Assembly (NCBI GenBank): GCA_028288905.1
Contig: JAQGHJ010000882.1
Coordinates: 1-12,061, forward strand
Length of the DNA: 12,061 bases
Direction: 5' to 3'
Origin: Phycisphaerales bacterium
GTDB lineage: Bacteria > Planctomycetota > Phycisphaerae > Tepidisphaerales > Tepidisphaeraceae
The notes below the pieces were generated by a model. That model saw only the letters and a program-made list of their open reading frames with translations. It had not been told where the DNA came from and did no database searches. A program made the translations under genes and the position numbers. Shown piece by piece: positions 5,752 to 12,061 of this stretch. Each line of letters starts with the position of its first letter. Within the stretch, counting starts at the first letter, position 1.

Positions 5752-7239
5752 ATGCCCACCGCGACCGCCGATCCTGCCGCCGCGCCCGTCTCGCCCGCCA
5801 CCGCCGCCCTCGTCGCCCGGTTGACCGCCCTCGTCCCGCCGGGCGGGGTGCTGTCCGACCCGGCCAGCCTGCTCGTGTACGAGGCCGACGGGTTCACGAT
5901 CGCCAAGGCCCGCCCGGCCGCCGTCGTGTTCCCGACCACGCTCGAACAGGTCGTGGCCGTCGTCAAAGCGGTCGGCGACGCCGGCGTGCAGATCGTCCCC
6001 CGCGGCAGCGGGACCGGGCTGGCCGGCGGGTGCGTGGCGTTCGAGAACGGCGTCGTCGTCTCGACCACCCGGATGAACCGCATCCTCAAGATCGATGTCC
6101 CCAATCGGGCCGCGTACGTCGAGGCCGGCGTGCGGAACACCCAGCTGTCCGACGCCGTCCTGGCCACCCCCGGCGGGGCGGCCTACCACTTCGCCCCCGA
6201 CCCCAGCAGCCAGCGGGCGAGCACCATCGGCGGCAACGCCGCCACGAACGCCGGCGGCATCCACACCCTCAAGGACTTCGTCAGCTCGAACCACGTCCTG
6301 GGCATGGAGCTGGTCTTGCCCGACGGCCAGGTGGTGACGGTCGGCGGGCAGAACGGCAGCACCGAGGCCGGCCCGTTCGACCTGCCCGGGCTCGTCTGCG
6401 GGTCCGAGGGGACGCTCGGGCTGGTGACGAAGCTGTGGGTCCGGCTCGCCCCCCGGCCGCTGCACTTCCGGACGATCGTCGGCATGTTCGACTCGACCTC
6501 TAGTGCCTGCGAGGCCGTCAGCGAGGTGATCGCCGACGGCATCCTGCCGGCCGCCATGGAGATGATGGACGGCAAGATGGTCAAGATCATCGAGGACGCC
6601 TACCACTTCGGCTTCCCCGCCGCCACGCAGGCCCTGATCCTGACCGAGATCGACGGCATCCCCGAGCTGCTCGACGCCCAGGCGGCCGACGTCGAGGCGA
6701 TCTTCCGCAAGCACGGCGCGTTCGACCTCCAGACCAGCGGCGACCCGGCCCGCCGGGCGATGCTGTGGAAGGCCCGCAAGGCCGCGTTCGGGGCGATCGG
6801 CAAGATCAGCCCCAGCTACTGCACCCAGGACGCCTGCGTCCCGCGCAGCATGCTCGCCCAGGTGCTCCAGCGCATCGACGAGATCGGCACGGCCCACGGC
6901 CTGAACATCAACAACGTGTTCCACGCCGGCGACGGGAACGTCCACCCGATCTTCCTGTACGACGACCGGGACGAGGCCCAGGTCCAGAACACGTTGGCCG
7001 CCGCCGAACAGATCCTCAAGTACTGCATCGACCTCGGCGGCACCCTGACCGGCGAGCACGGGGTCGGCGTCGAGAAGCTGCACCTGATGCCGTACCTGTT
7101 CGACGAGCGGACGATGGCCCAGTTCGCGGCCGTCAAGCACGCGTTCGATCCCGAAGAGCGGATCAACGCCGGGAAGATGATCCCGAGCGACAAGGTGCGG
7201 GTGACGCTCGTGAAGCCGGGGCGGAAGGCGCCGCAATGA
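5752..7239 (+). CDS. glcD: GlcD-type FAD-binding oxidase (glycolate/D-lactate oxidase subunit)
   Basis: This 495-residue protein has full family length. Residues about 50-235 are the FAD-binding PCMH domain: ARPAAVVFPTTLEQV, then the FAD-contacting PRGSGTGLAGG (83-93), YHFAPDPSS, IGGNAATNAGG and LVCGSEGTLGLVT. Residues about 240-480 are the FAD-oxidase C-terminal domain with the active-site NNVFHAGDGNVHP (388-399) and GEHGVGVEK (434-442). GlcD with GlcE and GlcF oxidises glycolate to glyoxylate, passing electrons to the quinone pool; relatives act on D-lactate or other 2-hydroxyacids. No glcE or glcF adjoins it, so partners are elsewhere, or it works with a separate iron-sulfur protein or alone. 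The start is set by the -10 box six bases upstream and by family length. It ends 31 bases from the convergent vapC stop with no clear terminator between them. Confidence 0.95.
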   Translation: MPTATADPAAAPVSPATAALVARLTALVPPGGVLSDPASLLVYEADGFTIAKARPAAVVFPTTLEQVVAVVKAVGDAGVQIVPRGSGTGLAGGCVAFENGVVVSTTRMNRILKIDVPNRAAYVEAGVRNTQLSDAVLATPGGAAYHFAPDPSSQRASTIGGNAATNAGGIHTLKDFVSSNHVLGMELVLPDGQVVTVGGQNGSTEAGPFDLPGLVCGSEGTLGLVTKLWVRLAPRPLHFRTIVGMFDSTSSACEAVSEVIADGILPAAMEMMDGKMVKIIEDAYHFGFPAATQALILTEIDGIPELLDAQAADVEAIFRKHGAFDLQTSGDPARRAMLWKARKAAFGAIGKISPSYCTQDACVPRSMLAQVLQRIDEIGTAHGLNINNVFHAGDGNVHPIFLYDDRDEAQVQNTLAAAEQILKYCIDLGGTLTGEHGVGVEKLHLMPYLFDERTMAQFAAVKHAFDPEERINAGKMIPSDKVRVTLVKPGRKAPQ

Positions 7240-7270
7240 CTGGGGCGGACGAGGCCCGTTAACCCCCGAT

Positions 7271-7660
7271 TCAGGCCGAGAGGCACGAGGCGGGGTACGC
7301 TTTCACCGCGTCGTCCGCCGTCAGGATCGTCAGCCCGTGCTGCAACGCCTGGGCGACGAGCATTCGGTCGAACGGGTCCCGGTGCAGGGGCGGCAGCCGC
7401 GCCACGTGAGCCATCACCGCCTCATCGATCGCGAGGCTCGCGATGTTGTGGGCGACCCGCTGCCGCGGCAGGTATTCGTCGGGCGGGGCCGGCAGGGCGA
7501 GTTTGCCCAGCCCGTGTTTGATGACGGCCTCCCACACAGAGGCGACGCTCAGGTACACCTCGTTCGCCGTGCTTTGGATCGCCGCCCGGAATGCCGGCGG
7601 CAGGGCTGGGTCGCCCGCGACGTACCACAGGAACACGTGCGTGTCGGCCAACAGCCTCAT
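7271..7660 (-). CDS. vapC: PIN-domain toxin, VapC family
   Basis: This 129-residue protein has the PIN-domain layout of a type II toxin RNase. It opens MRLLADTHVFLWYV with the first acidic residue Asp6, continues SVASVWEAVIKHGLGKL with Glu44, then HRDPFDRMLVAQA with Asp95 and Asp98, and finally TILTADDAV with Asp116. These are the conserved metal-binding acidic residues, so it should be an active Mg-dependent endoribonuclease, typically cutting tRNA or rRNA when free. The 'DTHVFLW...' and 'HRDPFDR' spelling is that of the VapC group paired with Phd/YefM-like antitoxins. Its ATG overlaps the antitoxin stop by four bases (ATGA), implying translational coupling. The 3' end faces glcD. Confidence 0.92.
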   Translation of the reverse strand: MRLLADTHVFLWYVAGDPALPPAFRAAIQSTANEVYLSVASVWEAVIKHGLGKLALPAPPDEYLPRQRVAHNIASLAIDEAVMAHVARLPPLHRDPFDRMLVAQALQHGLTILTADDAVKAYPASCLSA

Positions 7661-7905
7661 TTTGCCTCGAAGTCGGCGAGCACGTCCTCCGGCAGTGAGG
7701 CGTCGAAGTCGGCCGGGACCGTGAACTCGCCGGCCGCCAGCCCGTACGGTCGCAGCCCAGTAACCGTGTTGGCGGGCGCGGGTACCGGCTTGACCTCAGC
7801 GACCGGCCGGTCGTCCCGGACGATGACCAACGTCTCCCCCCGCTCGACCCGACGGAGGAAGCCGAGCACGTCCCGTTCGACGTCGTGAACCGTGACCGTG
7901 GTCAT
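7657..7905 (-). CDS. Phd/YefM-type antitoxin of the VapC toxin
   Basis: This is an 82-residue protein. The N-terminal half (MTTVTVHDVERDVLGFLRRV, then ERGETLVIVRDDRPVAEVKP) has the fold signature of Phd/YefM DNA-binding antitoxins: a short strand, a helix, and 'rGEt..I.r..rPvAevk'. The C-terminal half (LRPYGLAAGEFTVPADFD, then LPEDVLADFEAK) is the disordered, acidic toxin-binding tail, with the 'lp.dvl..Fe' ending common in these partners. It precedes vapC with a 4-base overlap. I start at the ATG at 7905, not 7944, because the MTTVTV start fits the family and because TATCAT lies exactly six bases upstream. The product probably represses its own promoter; the palindromic DNA farther upstream (8054-8119) is too far for a classical operator. 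Confidence 0.88.
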   Translation of the reverse strand: MTTVTVHDVERDVLGFLRRVERGETLVIVRDDRPVAEVKPVPAPANTVTGLRPYGLAAGEFTVPADFDASLPEDVLADFEAK

Positions 7906-7911
7906 GGCGGT

Positions 7912-7917
7912 ATGATA
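7912..7917 (-). promoter_or_regulatory. -10 element for a probable leaderless vapBC transcript
   Basis: On the minus strand TATCAT (7917-7912, five of six to consensus) is followed by six bases, ACCGCC, and then the antitoxin ATG. The whole reads TATCATACCGCCATG, against TACAATACCGTTATG at glcD. Same spacing and shared ACCG suggest a common leaderless promoter type. No Shine-Dalgarno sequence is present. Confidence 0.5.
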
Positions 7918-8053
7918 CGACGGCTTCGCCACGGACGCCGCCAAACGACCCGGCTCGCCGAAGGGGCACGATCCGCGGAACTGGCCGACCCCGTTGGGAC
8001 GAGGGGCAACGCACCGGGAGACCGGCGGCGTACCGGTCGGGCCCTGGCGGTTC

Positions 8054-8119
8054 GTAGGGTCCGCACCGCGGACCGTTCCTCGTGCGCCGGCCCATGACGG
8101 TCCGCGGTGCGGACCCTAC
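8054..8119. repeat. perfect 22-bp inverted repeat with 22-base loop
   Basis: The arm at 8054-8075 (GTAGGGTCCGCACC...) is the exact reverse complement of 8098-8119 (...GGTGCGGACCCTAC). Each arm also folds on itself as GGTCCGC-ACC-GCGGACC. It lies between the divergent vapBC pair and the lipoprotein gene, ending 52 bases before the latter's start. The 'GTAGGGTsCGCACC' ends resemble dispersed REP-like elements of large bacterial genomes. No transposase is nearby. A smaller pairing, GACCGG/CCGGTC, occurs just to the left (about 8020-8038). Confidence 0.85.
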
Positions 8120-8171
8120 AACGCCATCACGAGCGCCGGTGCCCGCGGCCGCCTCGGGTCCCCAGCCGAAC

Positions 8172-8543
8172 ATGAGACGCGTCCCTGCCGCCATCCTCTG
8201 CCTGCTCTACGCGGCCTGCACCGGCTGCTGCCCGAAGCGGGAAGAGAACCTGTGCCGGGTCGTGGACGTGGCCGACCTCCGGCCGATCCCCGGGGCGACG
8301 GTCTGGATGCAGCCGTGGGCCCCGATCCACCCGTTCTGGCCGGCCGGCGACCGGGACGTCACCGACGCCGCGGGCGAGGCGCGGCTGTCCCTGCCGGCGG
8401 GGTACTGGTGGTACTTCTCCCGGGCCGGGGCGGACGGGTATTCGCCGGTGGCGGACCCCGACAAGCGGCCGCCGCAGGACCACCGCGAGCTGCACACAAC
8501 TCACGTCTTCTACCTGTCGCGCGACCCGACCGGGCGGCCGTAG
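8172..8543 (+). CDS. putative lipoprotein with a carboxypeptidase-regulatory-like domain
   Basis: I start at the ATG at 8172 because it opens a 123-residue protein with a lipoprotein-type signal: MRRVPAAILCLLYAACTGCC, where Cys16 or Cys19 could be the lipidated residue. An in-frame ATG at 8082 would add a leader lying inside the inverted repeat, so I reject it. The mature part reads CRVVDVADLRPIPGATVWMQ, DRDVTDAAGEARLSLPAGYW and WYFSRAGADGY: 'v.d...pipGA.V......vTDa.GearL.lPaG.y.f...a.GY' is the pattern of carboxypeptidase-regulatory or transthyretin-like beta-sandwiches, which are usually extracytoplasmic binding or structural modules. It is probably cotranscribed with the membrane-protein gene 21 bases downstream. 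No Shine-Dalgarno sequence is seen. Function beyond an envelope role is unknown. Confidence 0.75.
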   Translation: MRRVPAAILCLLYAACTGCCPKREENLCRVVDVADLRPIPGATVWMQPWAPIHPFWPAGDRDVTDAAGEARLSLPAGYWWYFSRAGADGYSPVADPDKRPPQDHRELHTTHVFYLSRDPTGRP

Positions 8544-8564
8544 GGGGCGAGTCGCAATCCGATC

Positions 8565-8944
8565 ATGTTCCACCGCCGCCCCCACAACCCGACCGCCTAC
8601 GACGACGACTGGGAGGACCAGCCGGCCAGGGGCCGTTTTACCAGTGGGGCCTCGGGCTGATCGTCCCGCTGGGCGTGGCGGCGGTGGGCGCCCATGCGTT
8701 CGTCACCGGCCACGCCGTCTACGGCCGGGCTGGCATGGAACTGCACTTGGCCGGGGTCAACGCGGCGGCGTTCGGGGTGGCGGCGGTGTCGGCGGCCGTC
8801 TTCCTGCACTGCCACTACTTCTGGGGCAACGTGTACGACCAAGTATGGTTCGCGGTGCTCGGCAAGATCGTCGCCGCGGCCGGGGTCGTCGGCGGGCTCG
8901 GGACGCTGATCGTGCGGGTGGGCGTGCTCGGGACCACCGGGTAA
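8565..8944 (+). pseudogene. small three-helix membrane protein gene split by an apparent one-base frameshift
   Basis: From the ATG at 8565 the frame reads MFHRRPHNPTAYDDDWEDQP and is then lost, stopping at 8660. The -1 frame continues from about 8630 as GPFYQWGLGLIVPLGVAAVG and stays open to TAA at 8942-8944. Adding one G to the GGGG at 8629-8632 joins them as QPARGPFYQW, giving a 126-residue protein with an acidic N-terminus and three predicted transmembrane helices: about residues 30-50, 62-84 (GVNAAAFGVAAVSAAVFLHC) and 95-120 (GKIVAAAGVVGGLGTLIVRV). A conserved-looking HCHYFWGNVYDQ loop joins helices two and three. The break falls in a homopolymer, so an assembly error is likely; a real mutation is possible. 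I do not recognise the family. It follows the lipoprotein gene by 21 bases, suggesting a shared envelope role. Confidence 0.6.
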
Positions 8945-9131
8945 CGGTCTGTCGCGGGGCGTCCGACGCGGCCGGCGGACGGACGTGCCAACCCTGCGTG
9001 GCCTCTTGGAAGATCCGTCCCCAATTCTACTCGGCCCGCCCATCGGGGTTTCGCCTACACTCGCCGGCCGCTTTGTTCTTATTCCCCACCCGCGGCGTTA
9101 GGTCGGCGGGTCGGTCGAGCCGCCCGCTTTC

Positions 9132-9136
9132 GGAGG
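9132..9136 (+). promoter_or_regulatory. strong ribosome binding site setting a TTG start for the TerC-family gene
   Basis: GGAGG lies seven bases before TTG at 9144. This is the clearest Shine-Dalgarno sequence in the window. It supports TTG over any internal ATG, since the first in-frame ATG codons fall inside the conserved domain (residues 90 and 92). Confidence 0.65.
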
Positions 9137-9143
9137 CCCTGCC

Positions 9144-10088
<945 letters not shown>

Positions 10089-10387
10089 CCCGCCGCGGCC
10101 GCCCGGCGGTGGGTTCTCCCCGCCCCGGCGTGGCCGCGGCCTGGCCGCCGGCCGTGGGTTCGTTTCGCGCCACCTCGCACCGCATTGTTACCGGCCCCCG
10201 CGACCCCACGACCGTAGCGACGCGCCCGAGACGGCAGGGCGACCAAGCCGGTTAGACGCGGCACCCCGGGCGACGGGCCGGTGGGTGGCGCCGGCTGCTT
10301 CTCGAACACCCCCTCGAAACCGGCGTCCGGCTCCGCCGCAGTTCGCCCGATTCGCCGTTACCCATTCCCGACTCGCCGGCCACGCCA

Positions 10388-10416
10388 GGCCGTGCCGCGC
10401 GACGGCCGGCACGGCC
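10388..10416. repeat. 10-bp perfect inverted repeat
   Basis: GGCCGTGCCG (10388-10397) pairs exactly with CGGCACGGCC (10407-10416) around a 9-base loop. It lies about 50 bases before the AT-rich segment. There is no T run, so a regulatory or operator-like palindrome or a plain hairpin are both possible. Confidence 0.45.
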
Positions 10417-10465
10417 CAAGCCGCTTCCTGCCCACGTTGTCTCCACTTCTACCCACATCTTGCGC

Positions 10466-10520
10466 TCAAAATAGATAATTTGTTATGTTTATTTGCCTTA
10501 TACCGGTTATCCTGATTTAG
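10466..10520 (+). promoter_or_regulatory. AT-rich promoter region of the putative beta-trefoil gene
   Basis: About 55 bases are mostly A and T (TCAAAATAGATAATTTGTTA, then TGTTTATTTGCCTTATACC), the only such stretch in the window. Possible -10 boxes are GATAAT (10474-10479) and TTATGT (10483-10488); TTGCGC (10460-10465) stands 17 bases before the latter. The exact start is undecided. The 5' leader would be about 95-110 bases and ends in a good ribosome binding site. Confidence 0.45.
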
Positions 10521-10590
10521 TGCCCGGGGGTGGCATGACACGTCCACAAATTCGGGCTCGCACATCTCGTTCCGAAAGAGGGTCATCGCA

Positions 10591-11148
10591 ATGGAGATTC
10601 CCAGCAACGTCGTCCTTTGGACGCTCGGCGGGTTGGCCGGCAACCTCAAGTCCACCAACCACTACGAGAACAACAAGGGGTACCACCTCAAGTGCAAGAC
10701 GAATAACAAGTACCTGATCTGGGAGAAGGGGCAGGTCAGCGTGAACCTGGACTTTGACGCCGCGCCGCAGACGAAGGTCCACTTCCACCTGCCGGACGGC
10801 AAGGAGCGGGAGATCCTGTCGGGCGAGCCCGTGGCGTTCGCCATCGGCATGGGCGAGGCCTACCTGCACTACGGCAGTCAGCCGTTCGGCATCAACCTGA
10901 AGTGGAGCACGGCCCCGGTCCACGAGTGGCGGGTCTTCGGGGCGAACGGGAAGAAGGGGCAGCCGATCCCGACCGGTGCCCCGTGCGCCCTGGTGAACGA
11001 CAAGGTCGAGCCGGACGCGGACTTCCTCGTGTTCATGGAAAAGCACGCGCCGAAGGTCGCCGACCTCGGGTGGACGACCAGCCCGGACTGGTTGAAAAAT
11101 CTCGCCAATAAGGCCGCGACCGGGGTCGTCAAGGCGATCATGGCGTGA
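10591..11148 (+). CDS. putative beta-trefoil protein of unknown function
   Basis: This 185-residue protein has no signal peptide or transmembrane helix and is unusually rich in Lys and Asn for this genome, although third codon positions remain mostly G or C. It starts at the ATG at 10591 after GAGGG eight bases upstream. A motif repeats three times about 50 residues apart: YLIWEKGQVSVNLDF (41-55), YLHYGSQPFGINLKW (91-105) and FLVFMEKHAPKVADLGW (145-161), that is, aromatic-Leu-x-aromatic, a turn, then Asn/Asp-Leu-x-Trp/Phe. Three such units of about 50 residues are the hallmark of a beta-trefoil, the fold of ricin-B lectins, fascins and some protease inhibitors. No QxW motif is present. The C-terminus (WLKNLANKAATGVVKAIMA) could form an amphipathic helix. 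The fold is my inference; ligand and role are unknown. It is a single-gene unit with its own AT-rich promoter. Confidence 0.8.
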   Translation: MEIPSNVVLWTLGGLAGNLKSTNHYENNKGYHLKCKTNNKYLIWEKGQVSVNLDFDAAPQTKVHFHLPDGKEREILSGEPVAFAIGMGEAYLHYGSQPFGINLKWSTAPVHEWRVFGANGKKGQPIPTGAPCALVNDKVEPDADFLVFMEKHAPKVADLGWTTSPDWLKNLANKAATGVVKAIMA

Positions 11149-11199
11149 CCGGTTGCGACGCGGGCCCGGTTGCGGCGCGGGGCACCTAGGGTTGCGGCG
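11149..11199. repeat. short tandem repeats just after the beta-trefoil gene
   Basis: CCGGTTGCGACGCGGG (11149-11164) is repeated with one change at 11166-11181, a period of 17 bases. A third partial copy, GGTTGCGGCG, is at 11190-11199. The first copy starts immediately after the TGA stop. The role is unknown. Confidence 0.55.
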
Positions 11200-12061
11200 T
11201 TCCCGCAGCCCGCGGCGACCCGAACTCGGTCCGCCGGGACCCGGCAGACCATGCCGGCGGGGCGGGGACGGCGGGGGCGGCCGGGACAACGGCCAGGGCA
11301 CGCGGCCGCGACCCAGGGCCGGGATCGAGCACGCCCGCGACCGCCACGCCCGCGCCGTCCACGCCTGCGGCGGACGTGCCCACAGGCACCGGCCCATTCT
11401 CCCGTGACACGGGTTTGCAACTTGTGCGGCCGGCCGCGAGGCCGGCCGTTTTTAGATCCGCCACCCCTTTCCCCAGCACCCGTCTACCGTCCACCCGTCC
11501 GCCCGCCGCCGACCGATCGCTCTTCACGGACGAGCCGCAGCCCGCCCCGACGTCACCCCCGACGTCAACGCCATCCCGGCCGCCTCCGGTCTGCTCCCCC
11601 GGTATTCCCGGGGGGGTGGGGGAGGGGGCTCGCGCAGCCGGGCCAGCGTGAACGGGCTGACTCCGCGGCCCGAAGACCCCAACCCTACCCCGGGCGTACC
11701 CGGGAGAGGGGGTAAAGTCGCGGCCGGCACAATCCGAAACGCCCTCGTCGGACCCGCCCGCCCCGGCATCCGTGCCGCGGGGCTCGCCCGACACATCCGG
11801 CCCGACGTGGGAACCCCAGCCGCCCCCGTCGCCGCGGCCTTCGTCCCGCGCGGCCTCGCCCATGACGTCGGCCGCCGCGACTGGTACCGTCGGCCGGCCG
11901 ACCGGCCTTGCCGGTCCAACCCCGCCCGTCATCCCGAACGGCCCGCCGACGTCTTCGGCATCGTCGCAGGCCGCCTCGTCGTCGTCGTCTTCGTCCGAGC
12001 GGTCGTCCTCGTCCTCGTCCTCGTCGGTCGCCGCGCGACCCGCCCGACGGCGCTCCGACTC
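11186..12061 (-). CDS. possible acidic protein, C-terminal part (enters from right edge; weakly supported)
   Basis: The minus strand is open in one frame from the right edge to a stop at 11186. At the edge it reads ESERRRAGRAATDEDEDEDD and then RSDEDDDDEAACDDAEDVGG, an acidic tract with G or C at nearly every third position, which suggests coding. Beyond about 11930 the product becomes Gly/Pro/Asp-rich, and past about 11720 it runs through GC hairpin repeats and across the terminator at 11427-11453, which is unlikely for a real gene. The opposite strand has a competing Ser-rich open frame over the same acidic tract. A true gene may end earlier with a frameshift, or the tract may be a simple (GACGAG)n repeat in non-coding DNA. 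Confidence 0.22.
   Translation of the reverse strand, partial: ESERRRAGRAATDEDEDEDDRSDEDDDDEAACDDAEDVGGPFGMTGGVGPARPVGRPTVPVAAADVMGEAARDEGRGDGGGWGSHVGPDVSGEPRGTDAGAGGSDEGVSDCAGRDFTPSPGYARGRVGVFGPRSQPVHAGPAARAPSPTPPGIPGEQTGGGRDGVDVGGDVGAGCGSSVKSDRSAAGGRVDGRRVLGKGVADLKTAGLAAGRTSCKPVSRENGPVPVGTSAAGVDGAGVAVAGVLDPGPGSRPRALAVVPAAPAVPAPPAWSAGSRRTEFGSPRAAGTPQP
11427..11453 (+). terminator. strong Rho-independent terminator
   Basis: A perfect 9-bp GC stem (CGGCCGGCC / GGCCGGCCG) closes a GCGA loop of the stable GNRA type and is followed by TTTTT. This is the only textbook intrinsic terminator in the window and works on the plus strand. A smaller hairpin, CCCGT-GAC-ACGGG (11401-11413), lies just before it. 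It is 278 bases past the beta-trefoil stop, so it ends either a long 3' UTR or a separate small transcript. Confidence 0.8.
11596..11614. repeat. GC hairpin, first of a pair
   Basis: CCCCCGG-TATTC-CCGGGGG is a perfect 7-bp stem followed by a G-rich run. It resembles boilerplate intergenic repeats of planctomycete genomes. Non-coding in my reading. Confidence 0.5.
11676..11718. repeat. GC hairpin repeat of the CCCCAACCCT...GAGAGGG type
   Basis: CCCGGG-CGTA-CCCGGG (11689-11704) is flanked by CCCCAACCCTA on the left and AGAGGGGGTAAA on the right, which extend the stem with small bulges. The flanks resemble a dispersed element I recall as 'CCCCAACCCTCTCCC...GGGAGAGGG' from several large bacterial genomes. 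Family membership is from memory. Confidence 0.5.

Larger units (their letters stand above)
10089..10590. other. 502-base intergenic region before the Lys/Asn-rich gene
   Basis: I see no gene here. It opens with a weak hairpin (CCGCCG/CGGCGG, about 10091-10110) just past the TerC-family stop. It holds two loose copies of GTGGGTTC (10111 and 10155), a perfect 10-bp inverted repeat at 10388-10416, and an AT-rich segment at about 10466-10520 that stands out sharply from the rest. The final 70 bases lead into the next gene's ribosome binding site (GAGGG, 10578-10582). Confidence 0.5.

Noticed and set aside
5464..7236. Long open frame of 590 codons on the minus strand, antisense to glcD
   Set aside because: It mirrors a well-conserved gene in very GC-rich DNA, its product is Arg/Gly/Asp-rich without motifs, and glcD on the plus strand is unmistakable.
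8945..9131. A yybP-ykoY (manganese) riboswitch upstream of the TerC-family gene, since such genes are often so regulated
   Set aside because: I could not find the conserved boxes of that riboswitch in the 187 bases before the ribosome binding site.

Overview
The window is very GC-rich (about 70% by eye), almost all codons end in G or C, and intergenic gaps are long. It carries DUF434 and DUF3467 genes, small secreted or lipoprotein genes of the planctomycete kind, and dispersed 'GCCCCGAAGGGGCG' / 'TAGCCCAGGGTG' repeat modules that I associate with Gemmata-type genomes. A planctomycete of the Gemmataceae is my best guess. That is inference; there is no rRNA or marker gene to confirm it.

Left block (1-2746), all on the minus strand. 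From right to left: a membrane-anchored coiled-coil protein (2177-2746), an unknown gene broken by an apparent one-base frameshift (1475-1962), a small exported beta-rich protein (910-1347), a compact HNH/zinc-binding protein (500-868), a possible gene remnant (334-479), and the start of a DUF434 gene running off the left edge. Only the 910-1347 and 500-868 genes are close enough (41 bases) to look like one transcript.

Middle block (3062-7239). A bifunctional HldE-like sugar nucleotidyltransferase/PfkB kinase (+) has its domains in the reverse order to E. coli HldE. It converges on a DUF3467 gene (-). Between them lies a 260-base composite inverted repeat with a perfect 29-bp core, whose first module supplies the hldE stop codon. 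After a 354-base gap comes a solitary glcD-type FAD oxidase (+), with a -10 box placed so that its mRNA is probably leaderless.

Right block (7271-12061). A VapBC-type toxin-antitoxin pair (-) has a -10/start arrangement nearly identical to that of glcD. It is followed on the plus strand by a lipoprotein gene, a small three-helix membrane protein gene (also with an apparent one-base frameshift), a TerC-family membrane protein with a TTG start, and a Lys/Asn-rich protein preceded by the only AT-rich stretch in the window. That last protein shows three internal repeats of about 50 residues, suggesting a beta-trefoil. The last 900 bases hold short repeats, a strong intrinsic terminator, GC hairpins and, at the right edge, a weakly supported acidic reading frame on the minus strand.

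The genes do not form one pathway, and I see no phage, CRISPR, transposase or biosynthetic cluster. The items most worth a second look are the composite inverted repeat, the paired leaderless-promoter signatures, the putative beta-trefoil gene, and the two frameshifted genes, each of which is repaired by adding one G to a G run.
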